From NCBI RefSeq assembly GCF_006874425.1, contig NZ_VIJZ01000001.1:248001-312000 (forward strand): a DNA stretch of 64,000 bases, given 5' to 3'. The stretch comes from Paenibacillus ottowii (lineage in GTDB: Bacteria; Bacillota; Bacilli; Paenibacillales; Paenibacillaceae). Positions 18,190 to 25,556 of the stretch are shown here, piece by piece. The position numbers and the translations under genes are program-made. A model generated the notes under the pieces. It saw only the letters and a program-made list of their open reading frames with translations, was not told the DNA's origin and searched no databases. Each line of letters starts with the position of its first letter. The first letter of the stretch is position 1.

Positions 18190-18498
18190 ACAAAAAGGCA
18201 CTCGTCGCAAGGGACGAATGCCGTGGTACCACCCTAATTACAGAAGTATACATACAAGTCGTCAACGTCATTCAATTGACGGCAGTAACCTCTGAGCTTG
18301 ATGCCCGTAACGGGGGCTTCCGGATACCTCTACAGCGGACAAAGGAATGCATCCTTCTATCGGTTCAAGGCTCGACTCGGGAGTGAATTTCAACGCAGGA
18401 TTGCGATACGTTCTCAGCAATACGTATCTTTCTGTGGGAATCCGCTAGACGTTTACTTGTCTCCGTCCATGTCTTTGTTCATGGTATTCAAAAGATTT
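18190..18498 (-). promoter_or_regulatory. T-box riboswitch, specifier UUC (tRNA-Phe), upstream of aroA
   Basis: On the minus strand the conserved T-box AGGGTGGTACCAC (18223-18235) precedes a terminator with stem GGCATTCGTC/GACGAGTGCC (18197-18222) and TTTTT. In Stem I, GATACGT pairs with ACGTATC around a loop containing GCTG, an AGTA strand lies 5', and GAAATTCACTCCCGAGT lies 3'. Aligning GAAA-NNN-A with the B. subtilis glyQS leader places the specifier at 18385-18387 = UUC (Phe). Uncharged tRNA-Phe would stabilise the antiterminator and raise aroA expression when phenylalanine is short. Confidence 0.9.
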
Positions 18499-18504
18499 GA
18501 CCTT

Positions 18505-18533
18505 ATTTTAAACAAAGTGGATGCAGAAGGCAA
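18505..18533 (-). promoter_or_regulatory. Promoter of the T-box/aroA transcript
   Basis: Minus-strand TTGCCT (18528-18533) and TAAAAT (18505-18510) are separated by 17 bp, placing the transcript start just before the T-box Stem I. Confidence 0.7.
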
Positions 18534-18581
18534 GCCCTGATTTTCCGATTCTAGTTTTTGTATTCCCTATCTGTCCTTTCA

Positions 18582-18797
18582 TCATGCCTGATCTTTGGGT
18601 TCAAGCTCCGCAGATGCTACTCCTCGTGGGTTATCTTCGGTAGAGGTATCGTCGGTATGGGTCTTGTCCGCAGTCCTGCGGTCGTCTGCTTCCACAGGAT
18701 TCAGGGTTTTATAGCGTTTGTACTCCATATCAGCCTGAGACATCGGATCTTTGTACATAGGAGATCGGTCAGCTCCTTTCAGTGTTATACCCTTCAT
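18582..18797 (-). CDS. Small hydrophilic protein of unknown function
   Basis: A 71-residue, very polar protein rich in Asp, Lys, Thr and Glu, probably disordered; no family recognised. The start is uncertain: the ATG at 18797 has only a weak ribosome site, while a later ATG at 18755 (MYKDPMSQADMEYKRY) has AAGGAG 14 bases upstream, rather far. It lies upstream of the aroA promoter on the same strand, after another small acidic gene. Confidence 0.45.
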   Translation of the reverse strand: MKGITLKGADRSPMYKDPMSQADMEYKRYKTLNPVEADDRRTADKTHTDDTSTEDNPRGVASAELEPKDQA

Positions 18798-18813
18798 TAC
18801 CCGCAGAGCAGGA

Positions 18814-18835
18814 GGGGCAACCGCTTTCTTGCCCC
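18814..18835 (-). terminator. Hairpin between two small minus-strand genes
   Basis: GGGGCAA pairs with TTGCCCC over an 8-nt loop. No clear U-tract follows, so it may be a weak terminator or an RNA-stabilising stem. Confidence 0.35.
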
Positions 18836-18850
18836 TTATAACGTAAATGA

Positions 18851-19111
18851 TTAATCCAGAATATCGTCGCTATCCAGTTGTTCTTCTTCATCCCCATCGG
18901 TACCGTTCAGCAAATCTGTACCATGCAGGAATTCAGCAGGCGCAGAAGGATCAGCAGGACTGTTGGGAACCAGTTCATCAGCATCTGGAACGTCCTCCAG
19001 AGGAGTATCCGGTCCCTCGATCAAATTCTCCCAGTTTTTTTCTGCATTTTGCAGGGAAGGCTCAAAATCATGATCCTGTAGCTCCGTATTTGGATTGTTG
19101 CGATTGGCCAT
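18851..19111 (-). CDS. Small acidic protein of unknown function
   Basis: An 86-residue acidic, Pro/Asp/Glu/Asn-rich protein ending in GDEEEQLDSDDILD; it has no hydrophobic segment and looks largely disordered. AAAGGAG nine bases ahead of the ATG supports translation. No family recognised. The small neighbour downstream on the same strand may share its transcript. Confidence 0.6.
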   Translation of the reverse strand: MANRNNPNTELQDHDFEPSLQNAEKNWENLIEGPDTPLEDVPDADELVPNSPADPSAPAEFLHGTDLLNGTDGDEEEQLDSDDILD

Positions 19112-19294
19112 CTAACTCAGCTCCTTTACTTTTTGCTGCTTAATTCGACCTTACCCAAACCGCAGAACGGCTAAACCTTGTGTTAGTGTGTCTGCAAGAA
19201 GTTAAAATCATGCGATCAGGGAGTTGCTCTTTCTCAATTCACGTTTTTTTGATAAATGCTGTGATATGATAAAGAAGAGCTGGAGGGATATGAA

Positions 19295-19582
19295 TTGGAA
19301 TGGTACATGTTTGGTCCGATGATTAGCCGGATTCGAGTAGGTCAAAAGGCATCTACCCCAGGCTATTCGCGTACCGTTATTCGGCGCCCGGATGGTTTAT
19401 ACTGGACAGATGGCGGACAGGCCGGAAAAATAGTAGAAATACGTGATTATTTATTCTCTGATATTTGGACGATATATGAGGATGAAGAATGTGAACCTTG
19501 GATTAGGGTCAGAGAGCAGATGGAGCGGCGTGAACAGGAAATGATCATTAATCAATATGAAGATTTTACAAATAATGATTAA
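19295..19582 (+). CDS. Small protein of unknown function
   Basis: A 95-residue protein with an aromatic-rich first half (RRPDGLYWTDGGQAGKIVEIRDY) and a helical, charged tail. It starts at TTG (19295) with GGAGG eight bases upstream; an in-frame ATG four codons later is the alternative. No family recognised. It precedes, but is not clearly cotranscribed with, the sensor kinase gene (about 130 bp gap). Confidence 0.55.
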   Translation: MEWYMFGPMISRIRVGQKASTPGYSRTVIRRPDGLYWTDGGQAGKIVEIRDYLFSDIWTIYEDEECEPWIRVREQMERREQEMIINQYEDFTNND

Positions 19583-19714
19583 AAAGAACATGATACCCTT
19601 ATTATGAAGAAGGTATAAACATCATCGTATAGAATAATATAATTTTAGGACGAGAAAAATGTTAAAACATATACAAACTTGTAAATCCTACTATGTAACT
19701 TTGAGGTGCTTAAT

Positions 19715-21604
19715 ATGAGGCATGTGCCCAAAGCTGTCGCCGCTCTGCTAGCGGTCATTGTGATACTATTGTCGCTGGACCCTACTGGCTATGCAGCCAA
19801 AATGACCCCGGAAATTGAGAATAATATACCCTCCTGGGATATGAGATGGGGAGCAGAAAACGAGGATGGCTCTTTAGATGAGGTAAATAATCCCAGTAAG
19901 GCGTGGATGCATATTGAAGATGATACACAACTGCTCAAGCAGCCGGGGAATAGAGGCACCGCGTGGATTCGTATTAAGTTACCTTCACTAAATGATGAGA
20001 CACCAGCGATACTTTTTGAAAATATTTATGGAAGACATATTACGCTGTATAAAGATGGTACCAATTTTTATGAATCCTACCGTGGATACAATTATGAGAA
20101 TAATCGCATTCTGATTCCGCTGAAGCCAGATGACAGCGGCAAAACATTATACATATGGACGGAAAGCAGCAAGCATAGACTGGGCATTAGCGGAAATGTG
20201 TTGACCGGGGATTATCGTGACTTGTTGGGGACCTTGGTCAGAATTGATATTTTGGATATTGTTCTAGGCAGTACATTTATCTTTATCGCGCTGGTACTGC
20301 TGATCTGCTCGTTCTTCCTGTTCCGCCCGAGCATGGCCATGTGGCTGTCCCTAAGCGCGATTGTATTGTCTATCGGTCTGCTGATCGTAACGTATTCGCC
20401 ATTTTTGTACACGTTCTACCGCAGCTATGGCAAGTTGTATTTACAACTGTTTGATGTGGCGTTGTTTATTCTGCTGCCTTCCTTAGCCTTCTTTTTTGAA
20501 CAAAATATCAATTCGATTATACTGATTCGCAAATTTAGAAAAGTGTTAACCGCCTACTCTTTGTTCTGCTTCACCATGATGATTGTGAATCTAGGAGCAC
20601 AGGAGCGACTGAACGATGTATATTATTTTTTCAGTGTCAATATCCTCAGTATATTACTCGTAGCTTTGCTGGTCCTTCTGGTATTCGCTTCGGTTCGCAT
20701 GGCCCTTAAAGGAGACCGTGAAGCGATTATTTTATCGACAGGATTTGCATTTTTTGCTGTCATCTCTATTACAGAACTAAGCTGGTTCTTCATTCGGGAC
20801 GGACACTACAATATGTTTCTATGGAAATGGGGCGTGTTTGGCTTTGTCCTGGCATTGATTGCGATCTTGGGCAGAAGGCTGGCGGAAAAGCACAAGCAGG
20901 TAGTTCGGTATTCCAGAGAACTGGAGATGTTCAATAATGAGCTTCAACGTTCGGAGAAAATGGAGATTATTAGTGATTTGGCTGCATCTGTAGCTCATGA
21001 GGTACGGAATCCGCTCCAGGTTACACGTGGATTTCTTCAGTTGATGAGCAAGCAGGAGGATGGTAAGAACAAAGACTATCTGCATATCGCTCTGGAGGAG
21101 CTGGATCGCGCTTCCGCGATTATTACCGATTTTCTGACTTTTGCCAAACCAGAGTTTGAACATACCAAAACGTTGACCATTTTGGATGAGTTCAAACATA
21201 TTGAAGGAATCATCAGTCCGATGGCTAATTTGCAGGGTGGCAAAATTTCGCTGGATATTCCCCAGGAAATCAAAGTGCGGGGGAATTCTTCCAAATTCAA
21301 GCAGGCATTCATCAATATCATCAAAAACAGCATTGAAGCGCTGCGAGAACAAGGACATATTCATATATGGGCTTATGTGGACAATGGAGAAGCAGTCATT
21401 CATATTCGAGATAATGGTGAAGGGATGGATGCTCAGACCTTATCTAGACTAGGCGAACCTTATTTTTCGAATAAGACTAAAGGAACGGGTTTGGGGATGA
21501 TGGTGACCTTTCGGATTATTGAGGCGATGAATGGTAAAATAACTTTTACAAGTGCAAAAGGGGTGGGAACAGAAGCGACCATCCGCTTCCCCGTAGCCGG
21601 ATAA
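19715..21604 (+). CDS. Orphan sensor histidine kinase with 7TM input module
   Basis: A 629-residue kinase with an N-terminal signal segment, an extracellular domain of ~160 residues (ca. 30-180), seven hydrophobic helices (ca. 185-390), a short coiled coil, a HisKA domain with H-box AASVAHEVRNPLQVTRGFL, and a HATPase_c domain (IKNSIEALREQGHI N-box, DNGEGM G1, KGTGLGM G2). The layout resembles 7TMR-DISM receptors. The H-box is like those of sporulation phosphorelay kinases (KinA-E group), and no response regulator is adjacent, so Spo0F is a possible target (inference). The ATG at 19715 has GAGGTG six bases upstream. Confidence 0.85.
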   Translation: MRHVPKAVAALLAVIVILLSLDPTGYAAKMTPEIENNIPSWDMRWGAENEDGSLDEVNNPSKAWMHIEDDTQLLKQPGNRGTAWIRIKLPSLNDETPAILFENIYGRHITLYKDGTNFYESYRGYNYENNRILIPLKPDDSGKTLYIWTESSKHRLGISGNVLTGDYRDLLGTLVRIDILDIVLGSTFIFIALVLLICSFFLFRPSMAMWLSLSAIVLSIGLLIVTYSPFLYTFYRSYGKLYLQLFDVALFILLPSLAFFFEQNINSIILIRKFRKVLTAYSLFCFTMMIVNLGAQERLNDVYYFFSVNILSILLVALLVLLVFASVRMALKGDREAIILSTGFAFFAVISITELSWFFIRDGHYNMFLWKWGVFGFVLALIAILGRRLAEKHKQVVRYSRELEMFNNELQRSEKMEIISDLAASVAHEVRNPLQVTRGFLQLMSKQEDGKNKDYLHIALEELDRASAIITDFLTFAKPEFEHTKTLTILDEFKHIEGIISPMANLQGGKISLDIPQEIKVRGNSSKFKQAFINIIKNSIEALREQGHIHIWAYVDNGEAVIHIRDNGEGMDAQTLSRLGEPYFSNKTKGTGLGMMVTFRIIEAMNGKITFTSAKGVGTEATIRFPVAG

Positions 21605-21619
21605 GATCCGGCTTTTTTT
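21595..21619 (+). terminator. Terminator overlapping the kinase stop codon
   Basis: AGCCGGAT pairs perfectly with ATCCGGCT over AAG, followed by TTTTTT. The stop codon TAA lies inside the hairpin. Confidence 0.9.
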
Positions 21620-21704
21620 CGTTCGGAGAAAGCGGAGGAAGCTTACTGAGCCCACCCGCATGAGACTAAAAAGTTATAAGCTTAAATAAGCTGCAACGCA
21701 CCAA

Positions 21705-21941
21705 TTACCACATGGAGCGAGGTTTCTGGGATGCAGCCAGCACGCCGGAAGGGTCTGGAGGGATGACCAGGTAAAACTGATCAGGCGTTTCCTCTACCGT
21801 TTTGATTTGGATATGGTCGGGGATCACGACTCCTAACACATCACGAATTGCAGATTTAGGATCTGCCATCAGTTTTTCTCTGAAACTGGCATCCTCCCAA
21901 GCTTTTTGAATGACTTGTGTTTGAAGAACTTCAGTAGCCAT
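21705..21941 (-). CDS. NHLP-type (nitrile hydratase-like leader) peptide precursor
   Basis: A 78-residue peptide. Residues 1-62 resemble nitrile-hydratase alpha-subunit-like leader peptides: IQKAWEDASFREKLMADP, then AIRDVLGVVIPDHIQIKTVEE and DQFYLVIPPDPS. The remaining short tail (SGVLAASQKPRSMW) would be the core. NHLP leaders guide modification enzymes in ribosomal natural products; here the only neighbour is an isoprenoid-synthase-like enzyme immediately upstream on the same strand (75-bp gap). ATG at 21941 with GAGGG upstream. No peptidase/ABC exporter is near, and the classical Gly-Gly cleavage site is not obvious. A diverged free-standing NHase-like protein is the alternative. Confidence 0.75.
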   Translation of the reverse strand: MATEVLQTQVIQKAWEDASFREKLMADPKSAIRDVLGVVIPDHIQIKTVEETPDQFYLVIPPDPSGVLAASQKPRSMW

Positions 21942-22016
21942 CAAAATTCACCCTCTCATTCAATTGGTTATAATTACCTAGTTAGTATACCACGAAAGTC
22001 TCGGAAAAATCTAGAA

Positions 22017-22952
22017 CTATTTCATATTTTTGGAGAGCCAATAGTCAAGTCCGCCTCTTCTCAAATGTGAGCGTCCGCCTTCAATTTCTGCCGCCTCTTC
22101 GCCCAGTTCTGCTGCGATGGAATGCGCAAAACTATGCAGATCATGGATGGAAGGCTCCATAGAATTGAGCTGCTGGACTGCTTGATCAGCAATGCTCACA
22201 TAGCTGGTGAGCACGTCACGTACATAAATCGCTTCCTGAATTTGTTGTGGTCCTAGTCCTTCACAGTACGCTATCTTCTGTTCGGCACTAATATGGGACA
22301 ATAGGCAGTTATAGCTATGTTCCACCAAATCTTCTGACCAATCCGCCCAATCATCCGACATTTGGAGGACCAGCAGTGCTAAATCCGTCATATGGGTAAC
22401 GGTTTGAATCAGATCAGCATGGCCTGCGAGTAGTAAAGCACCCGTGCCAGCCATTTTTAGCGGGCTTGCTTTCAGTGCGACCTTATGTCGTTCCCCTTGA
22501 AAATAGTCCTCTGTTCCTTCGGATGTCACACTAACGGCCCATTCGTTCACATATGTCCGGGCATATGACCAAAAAGGAGAGGTTGCCGGAAAAAGGTCCT
22601 GATAAATGCTCAGACACTCGGTATAGAAAAGCTGGCTTAAGGCGAGTTGAATTTTACGGTTGTCTGCTGCTGTGTCCATCACATCGTCTTGAATAAAATA
22701 GTGCGCCATGATGAACACATTTCCGAGTGACAGCTTGCGACATACTTCGGAGGATAGTCCTGTGAGTTCCTGCAGCCAAAATGGAAGTAAATAGCATATA
22801 TAATTACGTGTACTATCTTCCCGTAACGGATTAAACCGCGCCAGGAAGTCTAACCCCTCTTGATGAAAGGGTGCCGGAAATGCGGATGTCCGTTCCTCCG
22901 CTTGGCGGAATACCTTTTCCAATTCTTCTTTGTATGCAAAATACCATTCCAT
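22017..22952 (-). CDS. Class I isoprenoid-synthase-like enzyme (terpene synthase / prenyltransferase fold)
   Basis: A 311-residue, all-helical protein. It carries an aspartate-rich DDVMD (residues ~89-93) in FIQDDVMDTAADNRK and a second DDWADWSED (~200-208), the Mg2+-diphosphate sites expected of polyprenyl synthases and class I terpene synthases. It is shorter and otherwise diverged from FPP/GGPP synthases. It should bind a prenyl diphosphate. Cotranscription with the NHLP peptide gene suggests prenylation of a peptide or a combined product (inference). The ATG at 22952 has GGGTGA upstream; the ATG at 22967 has none. Confidence 0.7.
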   Translation of the reverse strand: MEWYFAYKEELEKVFRQAEERTSAFPAPFHQEGLDFLARFNPLREDSTRNYICYLLPFWLQELTGLSSEVCRKLSLGNVFIMAHYFIQDDVMDTAADNRKIQLALSQLFYTECLSIYQDLFPATSPFWSYARTYVNEWAVSVTSEGTEDYFQGERHKVALKASPLKMAGTGALLLAGHADLIQTVTHMTDLALLVLQMSDDWADWSEDLVEHSYNCLLSHISAEQKIAYCEGLGPQQIQEAIYVRDVLTSYVSIADQAVQQLNSMEPSIHDLHSFAHSIAAELGEEAAEIEGGRSHLRRGGLDYWLSKNMK

Positions 22953-23143
22953 GGCTATCACCCGCATCTCTTATAAATGTTTTTATAGCGACCTCTGGTT
23001 GTTACCCGCCATTATACAACAGATTGCAATTTTCAAGAATTTGTTATTTTTGCGTAAAGAATGTTGTGAAAAGCATATAAAATGAATAAAAAAAGCTGAA
23101 AGAGAAAATATAGATGAAAAAGGGTGAAAGAAGGGTCTGCAAC

Positions 23144-23623
23144 ATGAATAAACAATGGAAATTGACCGCTGCTATCCTATATGGAGGAGTGATGATGTAC
23201 GGTACTGCGAGTATTGCGGGAGCATCTGATATTGAATCGGCTACTTCGTTGCAAGCTCTCACTCCCAATGTTTCGGTCCAAGGAGAAGCCCGTCAGTGGA
23301 AGGTTGAACCACAGGGCAACGATCACGAGCACGGACATGTGCACAGACATAGACACGGTAAAAGACCTGGCGGCTTGAATCACCATCTCAACGAGAAAGT
23401 AGCCAGACTGCTGGGGATCACACCTGTTCAGTTAGAAAAAGAATTGGGACAAGGAAAATCGTTGGCCGAGGTTGCTAAAAGCAAAGGCATTCGAGAGGAT
23501 CAGCTTATAGATAAATTGAAGAATGAAATGACCGTGGATTTGAAGCGGATTGTGAACCGTAAAGGTCCGATTACATTCGATCGTAAGTCTGGAACTTCGA
23601 AGGAAGCTCAATTGAAGCGATAG
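23144..23623 (+). CDS. Secreted His-rich protein of unknown function
   Basis: A 159-residue protein with a Sec signal (MNKQWKLTAAILYGGVMMYG...ASIAGA), then a His-rich stretch (HEHGHVHRHRHGKR) able to bind metal ions, and a C-terminal helical domain with the repeated pattern LLGITPVQLEKELGQGKSLAEVAKSKGI, common in secreted Bacillales proteins. Function unknown; metal binding at the cell surface is inferred. The ATG at 23144 has AAGGGT seven bases upstream, better than the ATG at 23114. Confidence 0.65.
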   Translation: MNKQWKLTAAILYGGVMMYGTASIAGASDIESATSLQALTPNVSVQGEARQWKVEPQGNDHEHGHVHRHRHGKRPGGLNHHLNEKVARLLGITPVQLEKELGQGKSLAEVAKSKGIREDQLIDKLKNEMTVDLKRIVNRKGPITFDRKSGTSKEAQLKR

Positions 23624-23643
23624 TCTGGGAGTAGGATCGTTTT

Positions 23644-23674
23644 ATAAAAAAAAGGATGGGGAATACCCATCCTT
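23644..23674. terminator. Bidirectional terminator between convergent genes
   Basis: AAGGATGGG pairs with CCCATCCTT over GAATA. The minus strand continues with T8, ending the convergent secreted-protein gene whose stop codon it overlaps. Confidence 0.85.
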
Positions 23675-24167
23675 AAATTTCCACTTCTTTATCCTGCACA
23701 ATGTCATATTTAGTTACTTTACCAGTGTATTTGTCTACATAATAGAATCCATAAGTAGCAATGTGATCAGAAAAATCTTCGTAGGCTCTTAAAGAGTATT
23801 TTGTTCCTTCGATCCCTTCAACCATTACGTGTAAATTATATTTAGTGGCGTCGTTTTTTATTTTATCCAAAAGGATAGTGATTGCTTGATTTTCTGTAAT
23901 AATTTTTTGCTGTTTACCTAAATACAGTTTATTACCATTGATGGTGACTTGTCTGCTTTCGGTAGTTCCAATATCCTTAACAGAGATGTACGTGTTTCCG
24001 TTGTAAATTAAGCCCTCGGCAGTATTCTTTTTTGTACCCTCTAAAAATACATCAAACTTTTTCACAACAGCATTTACACTTGTTCCAGATGCAGCCATTG
24101 CGGTTGCACCCGTAATCATCATACCCACGATTAAACCCACGAATAGCCCCTTTAATTTGTCCTTCAT
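23673..24167 (-). CDS. Secreted stalk-like / PepSY-like protein
   Basis: A 164-residue protein. A signal peptide (GLFVGLIVGMMITGATAMAA) is followed by a segment resembling one copper-amine-oxidase-N stalk repeat (VFLEGTKKNTAEGLIYNGNTYISVKDI) and a C-terminal region ending in GFYYVDKYTGKVTKYD, typical of PepSY-like proteins. Probably a small cell-wall or secreted protein; no enzymatic motif. ATG at 24167 with AAAGGGG upstream. Alone in its transcription unit. Confidence 0.65.
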   Translation of the reverse strand: MKDKLKGLFVGLIVGMMITGATAMAASGTSVNAVVKKFDVFLEGTKKNTAEGLIYNGNTYISVKDIGTTESRQVTINGNKLYLGKQQKIITENQAITILLDKIKNDATKYNLHVMVEGIEGTKYSLRAYEDFSDHIATYGFYYVDKYTGKVTKYDIVQDKEVEI

Positions 24168-24253
24168 TCTAATTACCCCTTTTATGTATGTAAATTTATT
24201 TATTAATAATATCCCAAATACCACCATGCATAAAGTGATTGTTGTGAGGAGAC

Positions 24254-24760
24254 TCAGCCATCTTTAAAAAGCTTGAAAAAGTCAACGGTTTCATTAAAAT
24301 CTTCATCATCCGTATAAATGTTCATGACCTTGCCTATTTCAATTGCAAAATCTACATACTTATTGGGTTTAGCAGATATGATATTCTTGTGTATCTCCAG
24401 ACCCGATGGATGAATCACATGGTTTTTAGAAGATACACCTGCTAGCTCCAATAGTTCTGTGGCAGAACAAATGGTCGCGATTACTTTATGATCATTATTC
24501 AGTGCATTAATGAGAGCTAGCAGTTGCTTGTTCGTCTTTAATTGAGTGTTATCCCCACCAGGTATAATCAGAAGTTGAATGTCCTCCGCAGACACTTCAT
24601 CCAGGGCTACCGAAGGCGTAACTTTAAAATCCTCATAGGAAATGACAGGATCTTTGGTTACTCCAAGCGTAACAATGTCCCCTTTGGTTTTCATAAAATA
24701 GGTCGCTAGCATAATTTCAAAACTAACATAACCATCATAAATTAGAACATGTGACTTCAT
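24254..24760 (-). CDS. DJ-1/PfpI-family protein
   Basis: A 168-residue Rossmann-like protein. The family nucleophile elbow is visible as ATICSATELLELAG (Cys near residue 102), preceded by the LLIIPGG strand. Members include glyoxalase-like hydratases, proteases and regulators; function here is undefined. The start is the ATG at 24760, after AGGTG. It stands between a secreted-protein gene and an AbrB-like regulator, all on the minus strand but separated by gaps. Confidence 0.8.
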   Translation of the reverse strand: MKSHVLIYDGYVSFEIMLATYFMKTKGDIVTLGVTKDPVISYEDFKVTPSVALDEVSAEDIQLLIIPGGDNTQLKTNKQLLALINALNNDHKVIATICSATELLELAGVSSKNHVIHPSGLEIHKNIISAKPNKYVDFAIEIGKVMNIYTDDEDFNETVDFFKLFKDG

Positions 24761-24941
24761 TGAACACCTACTCACAACGTTAATTTTTTAGCTTTGAGCC
24801 TGGGAAAATGCCTGTTTAGGAAGTTTGTATATAGACCGAATATATCATCTTGACGAGTTTAAATCCATATTTTACAGCAATATCATTTAGAAGTTTTGGT
24901 GATTTTAACTTGTTAATTTTGATAAATATGGATCCAAAGTT

Positions 24942-24978
24942 AAAAAACCAGTCGCCCTTGAGATAAACAGCGACTGGT
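24942..24978 (-). terminator. Terminator of the AbrB-like gene
   Basis: Minus-strand ACCAGTCGC pairs with GCGACTGGT over a 13-nt loop, followed by TTTTTT. Confidence 0.85.
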
Positions 24979-25001
24979 TGTTGAAGTTTACTGGGATCAA
25001 G

Positions 25002-25355
25002 TTAATCAATATGTTCAACCAAATGTTGCGACGATGATCGTTTTATGCTGTTCTCACTACCTCCAGCTTCCTTAACAGCAGGAACAGGTATTGGACATAC
25101 CTCGATGTTTCCCTTCAAATCTTGTATGCATTTTTCACATAAAAATGAATCTCTGAAATAGCTTAAATCCTGAACCGAATGGCATAAGTGACAGCAGACA
25201 CCAATATACTTCCGCATACTTAACAATCCGGTTTCAACATCCAAATAAAATTCTAAAGACTCGCCAGCTTGAATACCCATAGAGGTTCGCAATTCCTTTG
25301 GAATAACAATCCGGCCTAACGAGTCTAAGGGACGTGTCATACCTGTATTTTTCAA
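25002..25355 (-). CDS. AbrB-like transition-state regulator with Cys-rich C terminus
   Basis: A 117-residue protein. Residues 1-50 are an AbrB swapped-hairpin DNA-binding domain (KNTGMTRPLDSLGRIVIPKELR; compare the AbrB start MKSTGIVRKVDELGRVVIP). Where AbrB has its multimerisation domain, this protein has a CCHLC...CEKC pair that could bind Zn2+, then a polar tail. The start is TTG, with AGGAG nine bases upstream and in register with AbrB. It is divergent from the AloR-like gene, and twin ATAATAATCTAT repeats lie at 25372 and 25409 next to its start, possible operators. Confidence 0.75.
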   Translation of the reverse strand: MKNTGMTRPLDSLGRIVIPKELRTSMGIQAGESLEFYLDVETGLLSMRKYIGVCCHLCHSVQDLSYFRDSFLCEKCIQDLKGNIEVCPIPVPAVKEAGGSENSIKRSSSQHLVEHID

Positions 25356-25436
25356 GTGACCTTCTCCTATCATAATAATCTATCATCCAATGATCTCCTA
25401 ATAAAAAGATAATAATCTATAAAGTAAAAGTATTTA

Positions 25437-25464
25437 TTGATGTTCCAAAAGATGGTGTTATCAT
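25437..25464 (+). promoter_or_regulatory. Candidate promoter of the AloR-like gene
   Basis: TTGATG (25437-25442) and TATCAT (25459-25464) are separated by 16 bp, about 90 bp before the regulator's start codon. Confidence 0.4.
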
Positions 25465-25556
25465 GAATGAAAAAACAGTAATAATACTATTTGTTTCAAA
25501 ACTATATGAATTATTGAAAATGGGAATTTATGAAGATGCTGAAAGGGTGGTTTATC

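Noticed and set aside
18380..18400. GUU (Val) as T-box specifier
   Set aside because: Alignment with a known T-box leader puts the specifier after GAAA, giving UUC; a Phe signal also fits aroA.
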